A stretch of DNA of 64,000 nt from Clostridiales bacterium. GTDB taxonomy: Bacteria > Bacillota > Clostridia > Saccharofermentanales > DTU023. Shown piece after piece: positions 60,286 to 64,000 of this stretch (the stretch's first letter is position 1; the number at the start of each line of letters is the position of its first letter). The position numbers and the translations under genes were made by a program. The stretch covers positions 1 through 64,000 of the forward strand of contig JAQYCV010000019.1 in NCBI GenBank assembly GCA_028724525.1. The letters are read 5' to 3'. Under the pieces are notes generated by a model. That model did not search any database, was not told the DNA's origin, and saw only the letters and a program-made list of their open reading frames with translations.

Positions 60286-60308
60286 GGTCACTTGTGCTAG
60301 GCTATAAA

Positions 60309-60438
60309 AGTTTTCGGGGCAGGGTGCGATTCCCTACCGACGGTGTTAGGTCTAGTGGATCTTAAGTCCGTGAACTCCTTGAGTGGAGCCGATAGGGTGA
60401 GAATCCCTAACCGACAGTAAAGTCTGGATGAGAGAAAA
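60309..60438 (+). ncRNA. FMN riboswitch (RFN element)
   Basis: The highly conserved RFN blocks are all present: TTTTCGGGGCAGGGTGCGAT, TTCCCTACCGACGGT, AAGTCCGTGAACTCC, GTGGAGCCGATAGGGTGAGA, ATCCCTAACCGACAGTA and AGTCTGGATGAGAGAA. The closing stem pairs GTTTTC with GAAAAC. It precedes ribU, a riboflavin importer gene. When FMN binds, the downstream terminator should form and shut off uptake. Confidence 0.97.
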
Positions 60439-60460
60439 CCCTAGTGTTTGATCTTCTCCC

Positions 60461-60488
60461 AAAAACCTGCCGTAAGGCCGGTTTTTTT
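60461..60488 (+). terminator. Riboswitch-controlled terminator ahead of ribU
   Basis: AAAACC-T-GCC pairs with GGC-C-GGTTTT around GTAA and is followed by TTT. The AAAACC of the riboswitch closing region (60435-60440) can alternatively pair with the same GGTTTT, giving an antiterminator. Confidence 0.9.
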
Positions 60489-60527
60489 ATGCCCGAAGGC
60501 AAATAATACGCCTCATAGGAGAAGGAC

Positions 60528-61184
60528 ATGAAGTATCAAGAAAAAACAGTCACACACACAGCAAGTGAGTCCGACCCAGGGTTGCAAGCGATCGACCAAC
60601 AGAAGCGGCGCAATCGAACGATTGCCAAGATCGCCATCATGTCAGCCATTGCTTTCATCCTTATGTATTTGGAATTCCCAGTTCCCTTAATGCCAGTCTT
60701 CCTCAAATTTGATTTTTCGGAGATTCCCGCCCTTTTGGCAGCCTTTAGCATGGGCCCCCTGGCTGGAGTCCTGGTGGAACTGGCGAAAAACCTCCTCCAC
60801 CTGCCCTTTAGCCAAACCATGATGATTGGGGAATTAGCCAACTTCTTGATCGGGTCCAGCTTTGTTGCCACCGCTGCCTTCATTTATAAGCAGCACAAAA
60901 CAAAAAAGAATGCCCTCAAGGGGCTGGTTCTAGGGACTGTAACCATGACCGTAGTGGGGGCAGCGTTCAACTACTTTATCAATATTCCCTTCTACATCAA
61001 TGTCATGGGCTTTAACCTAGAGGCGATTATCGGAATGACCAATCAGGCAGGCAACCATCTGGTCACAGATTTACCTAGCTTGATCATGTGGGTCTTTGTA
61101 CCTTTTAACATCGTGAAGGGTGCCCTCATTTCTCTATTGGTCTCCCTCTTGTATAAGCCCCTCAGCCCACTTCTGCACAAATAA
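60528..61184 (+). CDS. ribU: Riboflavin ECF transporter S component
   Basis: This 218-residue membrane protein has about six helices. It has the S-component helix 1 pattern IAIMSAIAFILMYLEFPVP and the RibU-typical LKFDFSEIPALLAAFSMGP, followed by ELAKNLLHLPFS. It binds riboflavin and uses the shared EcfA/A'/T module, which is not in the window. The FMN riboswitch directly upstream confirms the substrate class. About 40 polar residues precede helix 1. An AGGAGAAGG site precedes the ATG. Confidence 0.95.
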   Translation: MKYQEKTVTHTASESDPGLQAIDQQKRRNRTIAKIAIMSAIAFILMYLEFPVPLMPVFLKFDFSEIPALLAAFSMGPLAGVLVELAKNLLHLPFSQTMMIGELANFLIGSSFVATAAFIYKQHKTKKNALKGLVLGTVTMTVVGAAFNYFINIPFYINVMGFNLEAIIGMTNQAGNHLVTDLPSLIMWVFVPFNIVKGALISLLVSLLYKPLSPLLHK

Positions 61185-61197
61185 GCTTTAAGTCAGC

Positions 61198-62148
61198 TTA
61201 AGCCTGCAGGTCCTGGTCTAAGAGCCGAAAGACTTGATAAAAATTGGGTGCCAGGTCCCCAACCCGCATAGACCGCTCGCTCGTGGCGCTTGCCAAGAGC
61301 TGGGCGGTTTTTACATGGATCCAAACGGCTAAGAGAGTAGCTTCAGCTAAGCTAATACCCTGGCCGGCTAGCCCTAAACAGAGACCTGTTAATACGTCGC
61401 CCGAGCCGGCCCGAGCCAGGCCAGAGCATGATTCAGGACAGATAAAGCAGATCCCATCTGGAAGAGCTACAAGACTCCGGCTCCCCTTTAAAAGCACAAT
61501 GGCACCACTAGCTTGAGATAGGCTACGGGCGGCGGCAAGACGGTTTGCTTCTTCTTTGCGGCCGCCCAGGTCGGGAGCCAGGCGGGCAAATTCTCCAGGA
61601 TGGGGGGTTAATAGGGTTGTAGCTGGTTTACGCTGGCTGAGCCTGTGGCATAAGGCAGGGCCAGAAAAGCGCCGGGCCAAGAGATTGAGGGCATCGGCAT
61701 CTAAAATCAGCGGATAGGGGCTGGCCAGCAAATTCTCTAGGATCTGGTCATGTCCTGGCTGCAAGGACCAGCCTGGGCCAGCGGCAAGGGCCTTAAGCTG
61801 GGGATCTAAATCTAAGCCCTGGGCCTGACGGGGACTTAAGAGGACCACTTCAGGAAATCGCAGCAGGCAAAGGTCCAGGGCAGAGGGATCAGACGCTACT
61901 TCGACATAGCCTACCCCAGAACGCAGGGCCGCTTCCGCAGCAAGACAGAGGGCACCCGGATAGGCCTGAGAGCCTGCCCACAGGGCAACACGGCCATAAG
62001 TCCCCTTATGGCTGTCTGCAAACCTTTGGGGCAAGAGTTGGGCCATCAGCTTTTCTTGCAAGAAAAAAGCACCCGGGAAGGCTGCGGCTTGCAGATTTCC
62101 CGGGTGAATTGCTACATAAGGAGAGATGGTCTCTAAAGATTCAGGCAT
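61198..62148 (-). CDS. nnrD: ADP-dependent (S)-NAD(P)H-hydrate dehydratase
   Basis: This 316-residue enzyme repairs hydrated NADH and NADPH. The ribokinase-like fold is visible with GTYGRVALWAGSQAYPGA near the start, ILDADALNLL, LTPHPGEFARL and the active-site LARAGSGDVLTG (Asp is the catalytic base). Most bacteria fuse this domain to the NnrE epimerase; here only the dehydratase part is present, with a short extra N-terminus. Its ATG overlaps the trxA stop (TAATG), so it is coupled to thioredoxin. Confidence 0.9.
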   Translation of the reverse strand: MPESLETISPYVAIHPGNLQAAAFPGAFFLQEKLMAQLLPQRFADSHKGTYGRVALWAGSQAYPGALCLAAEAALRSGVGYVEVASDPSALDLCLLRFPEVVLLSPRQAQGLDLDPQLKALAAGPGWSLQPGHDQILENLLASPYPLILDADALNLLARRFSGPALCHRLSQRKPATTLLTPHPGEFARLAPDLGGRKEEANRLAAARSLSQASGAIVLLKGSRSLVALPDGICFICPESCSGLARAGSGDVLTGLCLGLAGQGISLAEATLLAVWIHVKTAQLLASATSERSMRVGDLAPNFYQVFRLLDQDLQA

Positions 62149-62465
62149 TAGAGGTACTGGCTTAGCTCAGCGGTAATATCTTCGTAGGAACGAGCTCCAA
62201 CCATGCGGTTAACGACCTCGCCATCTTGGAAAATACAGAGGGTTGGAATAGACATGACACTAAAGTGTTGGGCCAGACTTGGTTGTTCATCCACATTAAT
62301 CTTGCCCACGACAACTTTATCTTTATAGTCTTCCGCGATTTGGTCAATAACCGGACCCACTGCCCGGCAGGGGCCACACCAACTCGCCCAGAAATCCACT
62401 AAAACCGGTTTATCATTTTTGAGGACAAGTTCCTCGAAGTTTTTTTCAGTAATTTCCATACTCAT
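62148..62465 (-). CDS. trxA: Thioredoxin
   Basis: This 105-residue protein has the standard length, with the active site FWASWCGPCRAVGP and the cis-Pro in MSIPTLCIF. It reduces disulfides in the cytoplasm. The ATG at 62465 follows AGGAGG at the right distance; an in-frame start 13 codons earlier was rejected. A conserved Asp (VLVDFWA) precedes the active site. Confidence 0.97.
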   Translation of the reverse strand: MSMEITEKNFEELVLKNDKPVLVDFWASWCGPCRAVGPVIDQIAEDYKDKVVVGKINVDEQPSLAQHFSVMSIPTLCIFQDGEVVNRMVGARSYEDITAELSQYL

Positions 62466-62569
62466 AGCTTTCCTCCTGCTTGCAAATATTCTTGACTTAG
62501 CCAAGGGTAATTAATGAACTAAAGCTAGTATAAATAAAGCCATTAAAAGGCTCTGTAACATCTGAAACT

Positions 62570-63562
62570 TTAGATAAATTCATGCAAGATAGAACCTGGA
62601 GGTACGAAAGAAGCATCCATCGCGGGCAAGAGCTCACACACGGCACTCAGGCGGAGGGCCTCCTGGACAGCAGACTCGAGATCTGCGTAATAAAGGCCTG
62701 GTTTGACCAGGTCTGAGGCCGGCAAACTAGCCGCCCGGTATTGTGCCAGGGCATCTTGGAGGGCCCTATAGGCCGCCGGAGCAACCACGGTCAATTCATA
62801 GGCTAAGGCTGAGTTGATATAAATATCTGCCCGCTCCAAATAGGCCTGAATGGAGTTTTCTTCCTCCCGTTGGATGGCCGGCCAATAGTCTAGGGTGGCC
62901 AGGGCGTTAGACCCTCTATGGACCACATCCCGGGCACAGCGGCGGAGTTTGCGTAAATCGCGGGGCGAGAGCATCTGCTGGCCATGGATAAATTGGGCAT
63001 AGGGCATGATAAAAATGCCCAAATAGCTTTCCAGGGCAAAATCAGCCAGCACCTGGCTACTGAGCCCGTGTAAGCCTTCGGCCAAAATGATGGTATCTGG
63101 CTCCAGGCTTATCGCGCGATCTGGCTGGTAGCTACGCTTCCGTTCAACAAAATCGTAACTAGGAAGAATAACTGTCTGACCGTCTGCCAATTGTTGCAAG
63201 TGTTCATGCAAGAGGCTAAGTTCAAGAGTTCCTACCGATTCAAGATCGGGATGCCCCACATCATCATAGCTTAGCTCTCCTGGATAATAGTAGTCATCCA
63301 GAGAGATGAGCTTGGCTTTCTTCCCTATGCCCTCAAGTTTTTGGCAAAGCTGGCTGGTAAAGGACGTCTTACCAGAGGAGGTAGGGCCAGAAACAAAGAT
63401 GAAGCCTAAATGAGGCCGGGCCTGAACAGCAGCTAAAACTTGGTCCACTTGGTCCTGAAAACCTTGCTCGCAGGCCTGGACAAAGGCGGGAAAACAGGTC
63501 TCCCCCAAGTGGGACTTCAGAAAGTCCAAGCTATATTGCCAGAGCGGGGTAAGCAGCGCCAT
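62570..63562 (-). CDS. Uridine kinase-like P-loop phosphotransferase
   Basis: This 330-residue protein has Walker A GPTSSGKTSF and a following SLDDYYYPGELSYDDVGHPD stretch, then YDFVERKRSYQPDRA and ILAEGLHGL. These match the uridine kinase/phosphoribulokinase group. In many Clostridia such a kinase is fused to an N-terminal TGS/ThrRS-like domain; here only about 50 residues of helical sequence precede the kinase. Nucleoside salvage is the likely role, but the substrate is unproven. Confidence 0.8.
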   Translation of the reverse strand: MALLTPLWQYSLDFLKSHLGETCFPAFVQACEQGFQDQVDQVLAAVQARPHLGFIFVSGPTSSGKTSFTSQLCQKLEGIGKKAKLISLDDYYYPGELSYDDVGHPDLESVGTLELSLLHEHLQQLADGQTVILPSYDFVERKRSYQPDRAISLEPDTIILAEGLHGLSSQVLADFALESYLGIFIMPYAQFIHGQQMLSPRDLRKLRRCARDVVHRGSNALATLDYWPAIQREEENSIQAYLERADIYINSALAYELTVVAPAAYRALQDALAQYRAASLPASDLVKPGLYYADLESAVQEALRLSAVCELLPAMDASFVPPGSILHEFI

Positions 63563-63565
63563 ATC

Positions 63566-63991
63566 TTATTGGCCAGGGCTGATCACATAGGCCTGGTCAG
63601 CGTCATGTGGCGCAGGCGCGATCCGCCAAGATCCTTCTGTAGAGATAACCTCCATACCCACATTAGCATAGAGAGCTTTTGAATCATCAGTTTGCGGGTC
63701 AAGTTCAAGCAGTTTGGCCCTTTGCCGGCAAAACTTTTCAAAATATTGGCCAGCTTCCTCTTTGCTGACCTCACCTTTTACCAAAAGGACAGCCTGGGAG
63801 TTATCATTGCCACGGATCAAGAGCTTCTCTGCGTCTACCGACGGATCCAGTTCTAAATCGTGGAGGAAGGAAGCACTGAGCTGGGCCTTGATCCGGTCCC
63901 GTTCTAGGCTAACTGGGATCATGACAGCCAAGAAGATAGCAGCTATTAAGAGTGCGATACCGGCTACTATGGCTACTTGCTTGCGGGGCAT
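63566..63991 (-). CDS. Uncharacterised membrane-anchored protein
   Basis: This 141-residue protein has one N-terminal TM helix (VAIVAGIALLIAAIFLAVMI, about residues 6-25) and an external domain with no motif I recognise. The external part is mixed alpha/beta in appearance (LLIRGNDNSQAVLLVKGEV, then a helix EEAGQYFEKFCRQRAKLL). No lipobox is visible. It ends 3 bases before the kinase gene, so they probably share a transcript. The chosen ATG is 9 bases from the window end, and a longer N-terminus outside cannot be excluded. Confidence 0.55.
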   Translation of the reverse strand: MPRKQVAIVAGIALLIAAIFLAVMIPVSLERDRIKAQLSASFLHDLELDPSVDAEKLLIRGNDNSQAVLLVKGEVSKEEAGQYFEKFCRQRAKLLELDPQTDDSKALYANVGMEVISTEGSWRIAPAPHDADQAYVISPGQ

Positions 63992-64000
63992 CTTGAGATC

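Overview
The window is a 64 kb chromosomal stretch from a Gram-positive bacterium, most likely a member of Bacillota class Clostridia. The evidence is the paired GlgC/GlgD glycogen enzymes, the hprK-murB-rapZ-whiA cluster, MurT, MutS2, a CBS-type manganese pyrophosphatase and consistent AGGAGG-type ribosome binding sites. Base composition looks close to half G+C. I cannot name the genus. There is no phage, integrase, intact insertion sequence, CRISPR array or rRNA. Most of the window is core metabolism and information processing, with a few accessory islands.

Layout. 0-33 kb is almost entirely minus strand: murT (cut by the window edge), pnp and rpsO with structured leaders, the glgC-glgD-glgA glycogen operon, mutS2, pfkA, dnaE, a phosphoglucomutase, uvrB, a type-4 uracil-DNA glycosylase, the phosphate module pstCAB-phoU-phoB-phoR, two tandem CNNM/CBS membrane proteins, lysS, greA, guaB and pyrG. 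33.3-38.8 kb is a plus-strand island. It holds a membrane protein with a ZorA/MotA-like layout, an uncharacterised partner gene, and an M20 peptidase followed by two membrane proteins (DUF5058 type). 38.9-41.3 kb holds a CBS-type pyrophosphatase, a repeat-rich intergenic region and tRNA-Ser(CGA). 41.3-54.3 kb is accessory: a class I amidotransferase-type hydrolase, an M20 amidohydrolase/MFS pair with a divergent regulator, a broken DUF2254 gene, a membrane pseudokinase with an external LysM domain, an orphan ABC-type binding protein, an HtrA protease and two unknown genes. 54.3-64 kb holds whiA, rapZ, murB, hprK, mntP, an AI-2E-type exporter, an orphan ferredoxin-like gene, an FMN riboswitch with ribU, nnrD, trxA and a uridine-kinase-like gene.

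How the genes work together. Phosphoglucomutase, GlgC/GlgD and GlgA form a complete route from glucose-6-phosphate to glycogen, with PfkA as the competing glycolytic exit and HprK as the sensor of carbon state. PhoR/PhoB/PhoU and PstCAB form a phosphate-sensing and uptake unit, but no pstS lies beside it. GuaB and PyrG supply GTP and CTP. MurT, MurB and RapZ link to cell-wall synthesis.

Most notable points. (1) CTP synthase has Gly where the family has its glutaminase nucleophile Cys. (2) A ZorA-like membrane/coiled-coil protein sits in a two-gene unit without a ZorB. (3) A transmembrane LysM protein carries a kinase domain that has lost every catalytic motif. (4) A long stem-loop lies directly ahead of the pnp ribosome binding site, and a second structured leader lies ahead of rpsO. 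(5) A 22-bp motif occurs five times, next to two tandem copies of a ~69-bp repeat, between 40.6 and 41.1 kb. (6) A DUF2254 gene is broken by a frameshift and an in-frame TAA. (7) Several normally linked genes are absent from their usual place (pstS, yvcK, zorB).
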